From the NCBI GenBank assembly GCA_964421595.1, contig CAYQXY010000004.1, positions 1 through 64,000 on the forward strand: a DNA stretch of 64,000 bases, read 5' to 3'. The notes under the pieces are model-generated. The model was not told the DNA's origin. It did no database searches and was given only the letters and a program-made list of their open reading frames with translations. Each line of letters starts with the position of its first letter. Positions within the stretch are counted from its first letter, which is position 1. A program made the position numbers and the translations under genes. The stretch is from PXAP01 sp964421595 (GTDB lineage Bacteria > Bacteroidota > Bacteroidia > Bacteroidales > PUMT01). Positions 45,385 to 55,175 of this stretch are shown here, piece after piece.

Positions 45385-46914
45385 ATGCAGGAAAAAATAC
45401 TGATTCTAGATTTTGGATCACAATATACCCAGTTAATTGCCAGAAAAGTACGTGAATTGCATGTCTATTGTGAAATTTTTCCTTTTAATAAATTTCCTTT
45501 ACCTGATTCTACTGTAAAAGGTGTTATTCTCTCAGGCAGTCCCTCATCTGTCAGAGACCAGGGAGCGCCTTCACCTGATCTCAGTGCCTTTACCGGGAAG
45601 GTGCCCATACTCGGCATATGCTATGGTGCACAATATATGGCATTTAAAAACGGTGGCAAGGTAGCTGCCTCAACCACAAGGGAATATGGAAGGGCAAGGC
45701 TTGACTCAATTGATGTAAGCTGTGAATTATTTACAGGGGTAAGCGAAGGTACACAGGTGTGGATGTCTCATGGTGATACAATTCTGGGTTTACCTGATAA
45801 CTACCGGATCATTGGCAGTACGGCTGATGTTGCCATTGCTGCATATCAGGTTGAAAGGGAAAATATTTTTGGAATTCAGTTTCATCCTGAAGTTTATCAT
45901 ACGACCGAGGGCAAACTTATCCTGAAGAACTTTGTAGACGATATATGTGGATGCAGCCAGGACTGGACGCCAGCCTCCTTTGTTGAGTCAACAATCAGTG
46001 TCCTCCGTACAGAGCTGAAGGAAGACAAGGTAATACTCGGACTTTCAGGGGGTGTTGATTCATCGGTTACTGCAGTATTGCTGCACCAGGCAATAGGAGC
46101 TAACCTGAATTGCATTTTTGTCGATAACGGCTTGCTTAGAAAGGATGAGTTTTCCAAAGTGCTTAACTCATACAAGGATATGGGTCTCAATGTCAGGGGT
46201 GTGGATGCCAGAGACAGGTTTCTGGATGCTTTAAAGGGCGTTTCCGATCCTGAATTAAAAAGAAAGATTATTGGCCGTTGTTTTATCGAAGTTTTTGATC
46301 AGGAATCAGGTATACTTGAAGATGTCAGATGGCTCGCCCAGGGTACCATTTACCCTGATGTAATTGAATCTGTTTCCGTAAACGGCCCTTCCGCCACTAT
46401 TAAATCACACCATAATGTTGGCGGGCTTCCTGAAAAGATGAACCTTAAGGTCGTTGAACCGTTGAAATTGCTTTTTAAGGATGAAGTCAGGCGGGTAGGC
46501 ACAACTCTCGGGATTGACAAAATATTGCTGAGCCGTCATCCATTTCCCGGTCCGGGATTGGGTATCAGGGTCATCGGAGAGGTAACCCGCGATCGGGTGG
46601 CTATTCTTCAGGAGGTGGATGATATATTTATCAATGGTTTAATGGAATATGATTTATATGACCAGGTTTGGCAGGCAGCTGCTATCTTGCTGCCGGTTCA
46701 GTCAGTCGGGGTTATGGGGGATGAGCGGACATACGAAAATGTTGTTGCGCTGAGGGCTGTAGCTTCTACTGATGGAATGACGGCAGATTGGGTTCATTTG
46801 CCATATGAGTTTCTCAGCAGGATATCCAGTGAGATAATTAACAAGGTAAGGGGTGTAAACAGGGTGGTATATGACATAAGCTCAAAACCTCCTGCTACAA
46901 TTGAGTGGGAATAA
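45385..46914 (+). CDS. guaA: GMP synthase (glutamine-hydrolysing)
   Basis: 509 residues. Converts XMP to GMP with glutamine and ATP. The class I amidotransferase half has the triad Cys79 (GICYGAQ), His167 and Glu169 (FHPEVYHT). The ATP pyrophosphatase half begins with the PP-loop SGGVDSS at 221-227, and the C-terminal dimerisation domain ends RVVYDISSKPPATIEWE, the invariant GuaA ending. Monocistronic by appearance, with an inverted repeat in its leader. Confidence 0.97.
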   Translation: MQEKILILDFGSQYTQLIARKVRELHVYCEIFPFNKFPLPDSTVKGVILSGSPSSVRDQGAPSPDLSAFTGKVPILGICYGAQYMAFKNGGKVAASTTREYGRARLDSIDVSCELFTGVSEGTQVWMSHGDTILGLPDNYRIIGSTADVAIAAYQVERENIFGIQFHPEVYHTTEGKLILKNFVDDICGCSQDWTPASFVESTISVLRTELKEDKVILGLSGGVDSSVTAVLLHQAIGANLNCIFVDNGLLRKDEFSKVLNSYKDMGLNVRGVDARDRFLDALKGVSDPELKRKIIGRCFIEVFDQESGILEDVRWLAQGTIYPDVIESVSVNGPSATIKSHHNVGGLPEKMNLKVVEPLKLLFKDEVRRVGTTLGIDKILLSRHPFPGPGLGIRVIGEVTRDRVAILQEVDDIFINGLMEYDLYDQVWQAAAILLPVQSVGVMGDERTYENVVALRAVASTDGMTADWVHLPYEFLSRISSEIINKVRGVNRVVYDISSKPPATIEWE

Positions 46915-47028
46915 TCAGCTGATATAATAACTTATGTTAAAAGATTTAATATTTTCAACAAAAGAGCCATTCATATCGTTTAATAATCCATATGCCTATA
47001 TCTCTGTTGTTACTAAAATAAAAATGAT

Positions 47029-48651
47029 ATGTTGCGAAATAGATACTTAATCCTGGTCTTTGGACTATTCTTGTCCTTCCAGACTATATCTGCACAGGTA
47101 TTCAATGAACAGGTTTATAAATTCAGTACTGCCCTGGGCTCAGTTTCAACATTTTACGTCGATTCTGTCGATCAGGATAAGTTGGTGGAAGATGCTATTG
47201 TTGAGATGCTTAAAAAGCTGGATCCTCATTCAGTATATATCAACAAGGATGATGTCAAGGCCATGAATGAGCCTCTTCAGGGAAATTTTGAAGGAATTGG
47301 AGTTCAGTTTAATCTTCTCGACGATACAATTTTCATAGTTTCCCCTATTTCAGGGGGGCCATCGGAAAAAGTCGGTATTCAGGCAGGAGACCGTATAGTG
47401 AAGATTGATTCTGAAGAAGTTGCCGGCAAGGGAATTACACAGGTTCAGGTTCGGGAAAAACTTATGGGAGAGAAGGGTACTAGAGTGACAGTTACAGTTA
47501 AACGCCGTAACGAGAACTCACTTCTTGACTTTACAATAACCAGAGATAAAATTCCAATCTATAGTCTGGAGGCATCATATATGGTTGATGATGAAACAGG
47601 CTATATTCGTCTAAACCGCTTCTCTTTTACCACGGTCAGGGAGTTTGAGCAGGCACTTAATGACTTAAAGAAGAAGAAGATGAGGAATCTTATTCTTGAC
47701 CTCAGGGACAACGGAGGTGGATATCTTCAGGAATCCATTACCCTTTCCGACCATTTTCTCGACAAGGATAAGATGATAGTATATACGGAAGGTCTGAATA
47801 TTTCAAAGATGGATTACACGTCTACAACCGGAGGTGGATTTAAGGATGGACGTCTGGTGGTCCTTCTGAATGAGAATTCTGCATCGGCCAGTGAGATTGT
47901 TGCAGGGGCAATTCAGGATTGGGACCGCGGACTGATAATTGGGAGGCGTTCCTTCGGGAAAGGTCTGGTACAGCGACCTGTCAACCTGCCTGATGGTTCA
48001 ATGATAAGGCTTACTGTTGCCAGGTATTATACTCCTACCGGCAGACTGATTCAGAGGCCTTACAATAATGGTGCAGACGAATATTCCATGGATGCTGTGA
48101 GGAGATATACCAATGGTGAATATTTTTCCCGGGACAGTATACATCTTGACGATTCCATTAAATATTATACCAAGATGAACAACAGGGTTGTTTACGGCGG
48201 GGGAGGAATTATGCCCGATATATTTGTACCTTATGACACTGTTGCTATTACAGGATATTATCGTGAACTGGTCCGTAACGGAATCTTTAACCGGTATGTA
48301 CTGAATTATGTTGACCGGAACCGTGCCGGTTTAAAGCAACAGTTTCCTGAATTCCAGGAGTTTAACAGTGATTTCATGGTTGACCAGTCAATGATCAGAG
48401 AGTTTGCCGAATATGGTGAAAAGGAAGGTGTGAAGATTAATGAGAAGGAGATGGATATATCAGCAAATACAATTTCTATTCAGCTAAAAGCATTGATAGC
48501 AAGGGATCTGTTTGATGTAAGTGAATATTTTGAAATTATAAACTCCCGTGACAATGCTTTTCTTAAAGCGATGGAAATAATCAGCGACAGACGTACATAT
48601 CAGTCCTATATCCGTCAAAACTCGCCTCCTGTTAACGCGGAATTGCAATAA
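47029..48651 (+). CDS. S41 family carboxy-terminal processing peptidase with PDZ domain
   Basis: 540 residues with signal peptide (ending TISAQ, residues 1-23). A PDZ domain covers about 85-165 (FEGIGVQFNLLDD, GPSEKVGIQAGDRIVKID). The S41 protease core follows: GYIRLNRFSFTT, NLILDLRDNGGGYL, NENSASASEIVAG with catalytic Ser286, and RRSFGKGLVQ with Lys311. The C-terminal 150 residues are a helical tail seen in Bacteroidota members. Acts in the periplasm on protein C-termini. Similar in layout to CtpA/Prc; the 51-bp gap to the next gene allows co-transcription. Confidence 0.93.
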   Translation: MLRNRYLILVFGLFLSFQTISAQVFNEQVYKFSTALGSVSTFYVDSVDQDKLVEDAIVEMLKKLDPHSVYINKDDVKAMNEPLQGNFEGIGVQFNLLDDTIFIVSPISGGPSEKVGIQAGDRIVKIDSEEVAGKGITQVQVREKLMGEKGTRVTVTVKRRNENSLLDFTITRDKIPIYSLEASYMVDDETGYIRLNRFSFTTVREFEQALNDLKKKKMRNLILDLRDNGGGYLQESITLSDHFLDKDKMIVYTEGLNISKMDYTSTTGGGFKDGRLVVLLNENSASASEIVAGAIQDWDRGLIIGRRSFGKGLVQRPVNLPDGSMIRLTVARYYTPTGRLIQRPYNNGADEYSMDAVRRYTNGEYFSRDSIHLDDSIKYYTKMNNRVVYGGGGIMPDIFVPYDTVAITGYYRELVRNGIFNRYVLNYVDRNRAGLKQQFPEFQEFNSDFMVDQSMIREFAEYGEKEGVKINEKEMDISANTISIQLKALIARDLFDVSEYFEIINSRDNAFLKAMEIISDRRTYQSYIRQNSPPVNAELQ

Positions 48652-48702
48652 CAGCAAGCTAAAAAAGCAGTAACAACTCTAAGGTTATGTGTTATCTTTC
48701 CA

Positions 48703-49272
48703 ATGGATATTAAAAAAGTAGTCATTACCGGACCTGAATCTACCGGTAAGACCATACTTGCGGCAGAACTTGCATCCTTTTTCAAAACCACATGGATACC
48801 TGAATATGCCCGAGGTTATATAATGGGGCTCAACAGGAAATATACATTCGATGACGTAGAGCATATAGCCCTTGAGCAGATCAGAAGGGAGAAACAATTC
48901 CTCAAATCTGCCAGGGGTTTCCTGTTTTATGATACACACCTTATCGTGACCAAAATCTGGTTCAAGCAGGTTTTCGGCCATTATCCGGAGTGGTTGGACG
49001 GTGAGATAGAGAACATGGCGATCGGACTTTTTTTGGTATGTAACACCGATATACCGTGGGTTCAGGATCCGGTAAGAGAAAACGGGGGTGAAATGCGGGA
49101 AGTATTGCTGGATATGTATATCAGGGAAATTGAATCGATTGAGATCCCATGGGCGCTTGTTTCAGGGAAATCAACACACAGAACCAGGTCTGCTATTGAG
49201 CTGGTCAGATCTCATTTTAATATTGACCCGGGAAAGTTCAATGAAAGGGGAAGCCAATGGATTGGAAATTAA
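48703..49272 (+). CDS. NadR-like P-loop kinase (ribosylnicotinamide kinase-type domain)
   Basis: 189 residues, only the kinase part of NadR. Walker A GPESTGKT at about 10-17; then TWIPEYARGYI, typical for the substrate site of NadR kinase domains, and FLFYDTHLIVTKIW as Walker B region; late VQDPVRENG contains the lid arginine. In NadR this domain phosphorylates nicotinamide riboside for NAD salvage. Stand-alone versions are common in Bacteroidota and may act likewise. No nicotinamide transporter gene (PnuC) is adjacent. Confidence 0.8.
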   Translation: MDIKKVVITGPESTGKTILAAELASFFKTTWIPEYARGYIMGLNRKYTFDDVEHIALEQIRREKQFLKSARGFLFYDTHLIVTKIWFKQVFGHYPEWLDGEIENMAIGLFLVCNTDIPWVQDPVRENGGEMREVLLDMYIREIESIEIPWALVSGKSTHRTRSAIELVRSHFNIDPGKFNERGSQWIGN

Positions 49273-49331
49273 ACCCTGCAGGTAAGTGCTTTCTCATTGC
49301 CCACCCATAAAAACAATTCTAAACCACAGGG

Positions 49332-50504
49332 ATGGAACAAAAAAATAAAAACAGAGAAAGGTTTGAAATGGTTGCGAAGACTTTTCGGGGACTGGAGTCT
49401 TTGCTTGCAGGTGAACTGGAGGCTATCGGCGGTGGAAATATAAGAACCGGGTTCCGGGTGGTTTATTTTGATGGGGACATTGAAGTGATGTACAGGGCAA
49501 ATTTTCAGGTTCGTACTGCATTACGCATATTAAAGCCTTTTTATGAGTTTCGTGCGAAAAACGATGAGGAACTTTACAACGGAGCATATAGTTTTGACTG
49601 GTCCGGACTGTTAACTGAAAACTCAACGTTTGCGGTTAATGGCGTCGTTAGTTCGCCGTATTTTAATCATTCCAAATTTATTGCACTTCGTGTTAAAGAT
49701 GCTATTGCCGATCAGTTCAGAGCTAAAACCGGCAAAAGACCGGATGTTGATACAGAAAATCCGGATGTCAGGATAAATCTTCATGTTTCATCAGACCGTT
49801 GTACTTTACTTCTGGATTCTTCGGGTGACTCACTTCACAAAAGAGGCTACCGTACTACAACAGTTGAGGCACCAATAAATGAGGTTCTTGCTGCCGGTAT
49901 GATAATGCTCTCAGGATGGGACCGGGAATCAGCCTTCATTGATCCAATGTGTGGTTCGGGAACCATACCAATTGAGGCTGCCATGATGGCCTATAATATT
50001 CCGCCGGGAATATACAGAAAACAATTTGCCTTTGAAAAATGGCCCGACTTTGACAAGGATCTCTTTAACAATATTTATAATGAAGAGTACCCTGAACCCA
50101 AAGTGATTCCTGAAATTGTAGGATCTGATATGTCTCCACAGGCTGTTGCGATGGCAAAAACCAATGCAAAAAATGCATTTATGGGAAAAAAGATTGATTT
50201 CAAGGTTTCTGCGTTTGAAGAGATGCTCCCGCCTGCCAATGGTGGTATGCTTATTACCAACCCACCCTATGGTGAAAGATTAAAACAAGAGAATATAAAA
50301 GCTTTTCATATGATCATGGGTGATTATCTTAAAAAAAACTTTACCGGCTATACTGCATGGATACTGAGCAGCAATATCGAAGCACTCAAATTTACAGGCC
50401 TCCGTCCGGAGCAGAAGATAGTTCTTTATAACGGTCCCCTCGAATGCAGGTTTGTTAAATTTTCGATATATAAAGGCACCAAAAAAACTCATAAACTGAC
50501 CTAG
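49332..50504 (+). CDS. THUMP-domain class I RNA methyltransferase (RlmL/YpsC type)
   Basis: 390 residues. N-terminal ferredoxin-like plus THUMP domain (about 1-165; FRGLESLLAGELEAIGG, SFAVNGVVSS-like strand, INLHVSSDRCTLLLDSSG), then a Rossmann methyltransferase domain: DPMCGSGTIPIEAA (motif I), GSDMSPQAVAMAKTNAKNA, and ITNPPYGERL near residue 308, the N-P-P-Y motif of N-methylating enzymes. Homologous to the N2-guanine methyltransferase half of RlmL that modifies 23S rRNA G2445. Modification site is inferred from family. Confidence 0.92.
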   Translation: MEQKNKNRERFEMVAKTFRGLESLLAGELEAIGGGNIRTGFRVVYFDGDIEVMYRANFQVRTALRILKPFYEFRAKNDEELYNGAYSFDWSGLLTENSTFAVNGVVSSPYFNHSKFIALRVKDAIADQFRAKTGKRPDVDTENPDVRINLHVSSDRCTLLLDSSGDSLHKRGYRTTTVEAPINEVLAAGMIMLSGWDRESAFIDPMCGSGTIPIEAAMMAYNIPPGIYRKQFAFEKWPDFDKDLFNNIYNEEYPEPKVIPEIVGSDMSPQAVAMAKTNAKNAFMGKKIDFKVSAFEEMLPPANGGMLITNPPYGERLKQENIKAFHMIMGDYLKKNFTGYTAWILSSNIEALKFTGLRPEQKIVLYNGPLECRFVKFSIYKGTKKTHKLT

Positions 50505-50628
50505 GCAGCTGAAGTGTTGATATTGTGAATTCTGGAACTTTCGGTATGTGCTAGTAATGAAGACTTTACCAATTTAATCATATTATATTGCTAATTACGA
50601 ATATTTGTATATTTTTAAAGTTTATATT

Positions 50629-50661
50629 TTTGTGATTAAAATAGTAGTTTTACTATATTTG
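50629..50661 (+). promoter_or_regulatory. Candidate promoter of the siaB-siaC pair
   Basis: TTTG at 50629-50632 and TATATTTG at 50654-50661, 21 bases apart, match the Bacteroidota -33/-7 consensus (TTTG ... TAnnTTTG) fully. Transcription should start near 50668, about 40 bases before the ATG at 50707. Confidence 0.6.
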
Positions 50662-50706
50662 TTCGGCATTTATTGAATTCAGGGATATCTCAACGCATAG
50701 GCCTTT

Positions 50707-51267
50707 ATGAGCTTTAATTTACAGGAGTGTTTTAAAATAATGAATGAAGGCGATGTGCTTCTTGCATATAAGGGGAGCATTACCACCGAACTGATTACAA
50801 ATGTACTTGAGGTAGTAGAGTCAAAGCTTGAAGATATAAATGCAGCCTCGGTAATAAAGAAGAAGGTTTATAATGTCCTTGTAGAAAGTCTCCAGAACCT
50901 TTTTCATCATATTGATGATATTCCTGAAAATATTGAAGGCGAATATGACGGAAGATTCGGTGTACTTGTCGTCGCAAAAGACGGGAAGAATTACAGGATC
51001 TCCACCGGTAATTTCGTGCGGGCCGGAAGAGCAAAACAACTGAAGGATAAGATAGATAAAATAAATTCACTTTCAAGGGAAGAGCTGAAGGACATGTATA
51101 AATATGTTCTTAATCATCAGAAAATTTCCCCCAAGGGAGGTGGAGGTCTTGGATTGATCGATATAGCAAAGAAAACAGGAAATAAAATGGAATATATTTT
51201 CCATAATTACAATCATGAGTACTATTTTTTCAACCTGAATGTATTTATTTCTGAAATCAGGAGTTGA
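50707..51267 (+). CDS. SiaB-family (DUF6272) GHKL protein kinase
   Basis: 186 residues, cytosolic. N-terminal helices and strand GDVLLAYKGSITTEL, then the N-box-like helix VYNVLVESLQNLFHHID, a strand pair with RFGVLVVAKDGKNYRISTGN, and the glycine-rich ATP lid region KGGGGLGLIDIAKKTG. This layout is that of SiaB, the kinase that phosphorylates SiaC in the SiaABCD partner-switch of Pseudomonas. The siaC gene follows by 19 bp. Target unknown in Bacteroidota; the SiaA phosphatase and SiaD cyclase genes are not in the window. Confidence 0.88.
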   Translation: MSFNLQECFKIMNEGDVLLAYKGSITTELITNVLEVVESKLEDINAASVIKKKVYNVLVESLQNLFHHIDDIPENIEGEYDGRFGVLVVAKDGKNYRISTGNFVRAGRAKQLKDKIDKINSLSREELKDMYKYVLNHQKISPKGGGGLGLIDIAKKTGNKMEYIFHNYNHEYYFFNLNVFISEIRS

Positions 51268-51286
51268 AATTTTTAATCATTAACTA

Positions 51287-51667
51287 ATGAAACCGATAAT
51301 AATAGAAGGAACACCAAAAACACCCACTGTCAAATTTGATGCAAGCACCGGACTGATTGAGATAAAAGGAAGGTCTATACCTGAAAATTCAATAGAGTTC
51401 TACAAACCGATGGTTGACTGGCTTGAGCAGTACTCGGCTAATCCGGCCTCCAGGACCATCGTCAATATACACCTTGAATATTTTAATACGAGCTCCTCAA
51501 AATCCATTCTGGATGTGTTCAAGAAACTTGAATCGATACATAAGGCCAAGCACGATGTTATTGTAAATTGGTATTACGAAGAAGATGATGAAGATATGCT
51601 GGAGGCGGGTGAAGATTATGAATCCATTATCCGGATACCCTTTAAAATGGTGGAGATAGAAGACTGA
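51287..51667 (+). CDS. SiaC-family (DUF1987) regulatory phosphoprotein
   Basis: 126 residues. DUF1987 fold, similar to an anti-sigma antagonist: TPKTPTVKFDASTGLIEIKG, SIEFYKPMVDWLEQY, then VNIHLEYFNTSSSKSILDVF. Thr68 in FNTSSSK lies where SiaC of Pseudomonas aeruginosa carries its regulatory phospho-threonine (T68). Partner of the SiaB kinase encoded just upstream. A terminator follows, so the operon is probably just these two genes. Confidence 0.88.
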   Translation: MKPIIIEGTPKTPTVKFDASTGLIEIKGRSIPENSIEFYKPMVDWLEQYSANPASRTIVNIHLEYFNTSSSKSILDVFKKLESIHKAKHDVIVNWYYEEDDEDMLEAGEDYESIIRIPFKMVEIED

Positions 51668-51694
51668 AATAAAAAAGTAACTCTGATTTTTAAT

Positions 51695-51724
51695 TCCGGC
51701 CACTCCCTGTAGCCGGATTTTTTT
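51695..51724 (+). terminator. Rho-independent terminator after siaC
   Basis: TCCGGC - 11-base loop - GCCGGA stem followed by a run of seven T (51718-51724), 28 bases after the siaC stop. Confidence 0.7.
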
Positions 51725-51786
51725 ATCTCATATAAACTACTTTCGATATACCCTTTCCGACCATCAGTCCGGTGGTATATAATCGA

Positions 51787-54700
51787 TTAATTATCGGAAA
51801 TATTTTCAGGATTGACCCTGGCTCTGAGCCCGGATATGATTTCTCCAATATAGTCAATAACCTTCCTGAGTACCCGGAAATATAGTAACACATACAGAAA
51901 TAATGTCATTACCCAGATTATAAAAAGGTTAACCCACATTGTATGCAAGGTGATTCCAAAAATACTTTTAGAGGGGGAATAGAACTGAGCCTTTATGAAT
52001 TTGTTTTGAGGATCACGATAAACCGGGTCAGCTTTTTGGTAAAGCCTGTTATTGTATTCAACAATCCGGTTTGTAGTTTTTGAATTTCTGACCAGATCAC
52101 TCAAAGCCTCATTATGGTATCGGTTTTTTAATTCGATAAAATATTCAGTGCTTTCGCCGGTGCGGTTATACCAGGAAATAATACTGTCTTTCTGGTGACT
52201 GGCTTTATTGTATGAACTCTGATAGTAAAGTTTAAGATCTTCAAGATAGTCAGCTGCCTTTTCAATGTAATCAGTTGTTGCTTCTTCAGAGTTTAAATGG
52301 AGGGAGAATCCTGATTGATCATTCAGTTCGTTTTCTACAAGATTTAATTTCCCGGCCACACTCTCAGAGAGGAGCTTATTGTCCAGGTTCCTCCCGGAAT
52401 ATGCCAGTTTGTTTTGAACATCAGGAATCCAGTAATTATTCATGTATTCAGCCCTGCTCATCTGTTTATTCAAATGATAGAATTTTTTCTCAAAACGGTT
52501 GCGTGTAAATTGCCAAACTGCAAGGGCCTCATAGGCCCATCTGGCGGTTATTATCTCGCCATAGAGGGGGATTCTGTCAGGATGGGAAACAGATGGATTC
52601 ATATTCTCGAATTTCACTATCACACCGCTCAGTATTAACTGCGGGATAACCAGAAAAGGAATAAGGATATATACAGTTATGACGGTTCGGAAACTGTCTG
52701 ATACAATAAGCCCGAGAACAACTGAGAAACACCACGCACTGAATAGTACAATCCAGTAATGAAAATACATTCCCTGTACTTCCATTATATAATTACCAAC
52801 CACTACAAAAGACATTGCCTGGATTGCAGATATTATAAACAATACAAATATTTTTGACATAAGATATCCTGACCAGCTAAGGTTAAGGAATGATTCCCGT
52901 TTCAGAATTTTTCTGTCTTTTATAATTTCTTCGGCACTGATGGTAAGTCCCGTGAAAATTGCAACAATGACAGATATGAACAGGTATACCGGAAGATTAA
53001 CATTTCCGGCAAATGTATAGCCATCAGGGTTTGCTGAATTGACATCATGATATTTTATAATGAAGGCAAGCAGAAATGCCAGAACCGGAGCCTCGAGAAA
53101 ATTTATAAGAAGGTATTGCCTGTCAGATAGTTTAGAGAGGATATCCCGTTTTGCAAAAACAATAAATTGCCTGTATCTGCCTGGAATCTTAAATGATTTG
53201 GCCGGCAGGGGGCCATGTTTCAGGTTCTGTTTTCTATCTTGTGGGTTGCTCCTGCTTTGCAGACGGGCCCACTCAAATGGTGAAACTTTACGTATTTTAG
53301 TCTGTTTGCCAAATTCGTCGGGTAAATTTGCCTCTATTATATTGAATATCTGTTCGGAGTTCACATTCCCGCAATTGTGGCATTCACTCTCGTTCCAGTT
53401 TGCATGGCCTGAACAGGACTTAAAATATGAGATGGCTTCAACCGGATCACCTGCATATATCAAATATCCGCCCGTATCAAGAATCAGGAGTTTGTCAAAC
53501 ATCTTATAAATATCTGAAGATGGCTGATGGATTACAACGAATACCAGTTTTCCTTTAAGAGAAAGCTCTTTAAGGAGATCAAGAATATTTTCCGAATCCC
53601 TCGATGACAACCCTGATGTAGGTTCGTCCAGGAATAATATGGCAGGTTCCCTGATAAGTTCAAGTGCAATATTAAGTCTTTTTCTTTGTCCTCCGCTTAT
53701 TTTATTGTTAAGCTGATCGCCAACCTGGATATCCTTAATTTCAAACAGCCCGAGTTGTTTCAGCATTCGGCCGACAGTATCTGCTACCTGTTCACTTGTA
53801 TAGTTAGCGAAGCATAGCTTTGCATTGTAGTATAGATTCTGGTAAACAGTAAGTTCTTCGATAAGCAGGTCGTCCTGTGAAACATGACCAATTAGTCCCT
53901 CGACCTTATCCTTATTGCTGTATATGTCAATTCCGTTTATCAGTACCTGACCTTTCCCCGGCTTTCGGCTTCCGTTCAGTACATTCAAAAGTGTTGATTT
54001 ACCTGAACCGCTTGAACCCATTATACCTATAAGTCTGCCTGATTCTTCAGCAAATGTTATATTCCGGAGTCCGGGTTTACCATCCCTGAAACGATATCCA
54101 ATATTGTTCGCACTGAATATTATACCCGACTCAATCAGATGGGGGCTGAAGGAGCTTACAATGTCGCTGAAATATACAGGCTTGATAGCCGGATTTCTCA
54201 GGGAGGTTCCGTTATCAAAAACATATACCTTATCCTGCTGCATAAGCTGGGAATTCAGATATACCTCACTTAAGCCAATATACCTTGCCAGGTACATATT
54301 GACAAATGTTACTTTAAATACCCTCACCTGTCCCTCAATTAGTTCCCTGTATATATGTCTCGTGCCGGAAATGGTTATATCCGAATTGTTACCTATAATC
54401 AGTGTTTTTCGGTTATCCGGCAATGTATCAAATGCGGTCAGGACAAAATCACTTATTTGCCTGAACTCTGTACCGGAAATATTGAAAGTCTCAGCAACCG
54501 TTGAGATAAATTCAAATTCCTGTGATGAGATTATATCATTATCACTTTTAACAAATTCAAGAAGATTAACAAGAACTATGACTTTCTGTCTGCGGTTCAG
54601 CTCTTCATTGATCCTGGTACAAATAACCAGAACGCGCACAGAGAGTGAGGAGGTCCTTTTTTCTCCCTTATCCTTTTCTCTTAATTTTTGCTGGTATTTA

Positions 54701-54864
54701 TTGTAATTCTCGTCGAAAACTTTCAGGTACTCAGCGACAAGCTGCCTGTTTAAATGCCTGTTAAGGTAGGACGCAACTACAGCCCTCCGGTCAGGCGTAT
54801 TGCTTTCCGGTCGTGCGATAATTGCAAAAAGCTGCATCAGAGCTCTAAGGATCTGTTGACTCAT
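51787..54864 (-). CDS. ABCG-type ABC transporter with N-terminal TerB-like domain
   Basis: 1025 residues. Residues about 5-150 are helical and resemble the TerB-like metal or tellurite-resistance domain (QKVIVLVNLLEFVKSDNDI). 150-245 is an uncharacterised beta-rich segment. 246-480 is an ABC ATPase: Walker A GSSGSGKS 283-290, signature ISGGQRKRLNIALE, Walker B AILFLDEPTSGLSS, H-loop VIHQPSS. A cysteine-rich spacer (CSGHANW, ECHNCG) near 500 follows, then membrane segments from about 590-780, a long soluble helical insert (about 800-970) and a last membrane helix near 985-1005. Half-transporter order ATPase-then-membrane is that of ABCG. Substrate unknown. Single gene, divergent from the MATE gene. 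Confidence 0.88.
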   Translation of the reverse strand: MSQQILRALMQLFAIIARPESNTPDRRAVVASYLNRHLNRQLVAEYLKVFDENYNKYQQKLREKDKGEKRTSSLSVRVLVICTRINEELNRRQKVIVLVNLLEFVKSDNDIISSQEFEFISTVAETFNISGTEFRQISDFVLTAFDTLPDNRKTLIIGNNSDITISGTRHIYRELIEGQVRVFKVTFVNMYLARYIGLSEVYLNSQLMQQDKVYVFDNGTSLRNPAIKPVYFSDIVSSFSPHLIESGIIFSANNIGYRFRDGKPGLRNITFAEESGRLIGIMGSSGSGKSTLLNVLNGSRKPGKGQVLINGIDIYSNKDKVEGLIGHVSQDDLLIEELTVYQNLYYNAKLCFANYTSEQVADTVGRMLKQLGLFEIKDIQVGDQLNNKISGGQRKRLNIALELIREPAILFLDEPTSGLSSRDSENILDLLKELSLKGKLVFVVIHQPSSDIYKMFDKLLILDTGGYLIYAGDPVEAISYFKSCSGHANWNESECHNCGNVNSEQIFNIIEANLPDEFGKQTKIRKVSPFEWARLQSRSNPQDRKQNLKHGPLPAKSFKIPGRYRQFIVFAKRDILSKLSDRQYLLINFLEAPVLAFLLAFIIKYHDVNSANPDGYTFAGNVNLPVYLFISVIVAIFTGLTISAEEIIKDRKILKRESFLNLSWSGYLMSKIFVLFIISAIQAMSFVVVGNYIMEVQGMYFHYWIVLFSAWCFSVVLGLIVSDSFRTVITVYILIPFLVIPQLILSGVIVKFENMNPSVSHPDRIPLYGEIITARWAYEALAVWQFTRNRFEKKFYHLNKQMSRAEYMNNYWIPDVQNKLAYSGRNLDNKLLSESVAGKLNLVENELNDQSGFSLHLNSEEATTDYIEKAADYLEDLKLYYQSSYNKASHQKDSIISWYNRTGESTEYFIELKNRYHNEALSDLVRNSKTTNRIVEYNNRLYQKADPVYRDPQNKFIKAQFYSPSKSIFGITLHTMWVNLFIIWVMTLFLYVLLYFRVLRKVIDYIGEIISGLRARVNPENISDN

Positions 54865-55175
54865 TCTTTGATGGAAATATTATTATATGGATATGTTAAT
54901 GAAAAAAATTAAAAATAGATAAATTAATTCATAATATTCACCGGCAGGGTTATCTCCTGAAACATATTACACAGGGCAATACTTTTTCCATGTTTGTAGT
55001 TTATCCCTGATTCCTTATATTGCGGGGAGTATTTATACATTAAAAAAGTGCATTTTGATTTATAAGGCAATTTACATAAGCGTAGCATTTTTTTGTATAC
55101 TTTTTATGCTGTAGAAACAATGTTAAAAGTAAAACGCAGCGAGTTCACGGTTTTTAGAAAAAATTAAACCCGTCA
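54865..55175. other. Divergent intergenic region between ABCG and MATE genes
   Basis: About 311 AT-rich bases. Promoters of both exporters must lie here, but no convincing TTTG/TAnnTTTG pair was found. It contains a short frame starting ATG at 55120 whose codons would continue into the MATE frame after one extra base in the A6 run at 55158-55163. Confidence 0.5.

Noticed and set aside
54104..54706. 200-codon plus-strand frame antisense to the ABCG gene
   Set aside because: Serine- and leucine-rich antisense shadow of a gene with clear domains.
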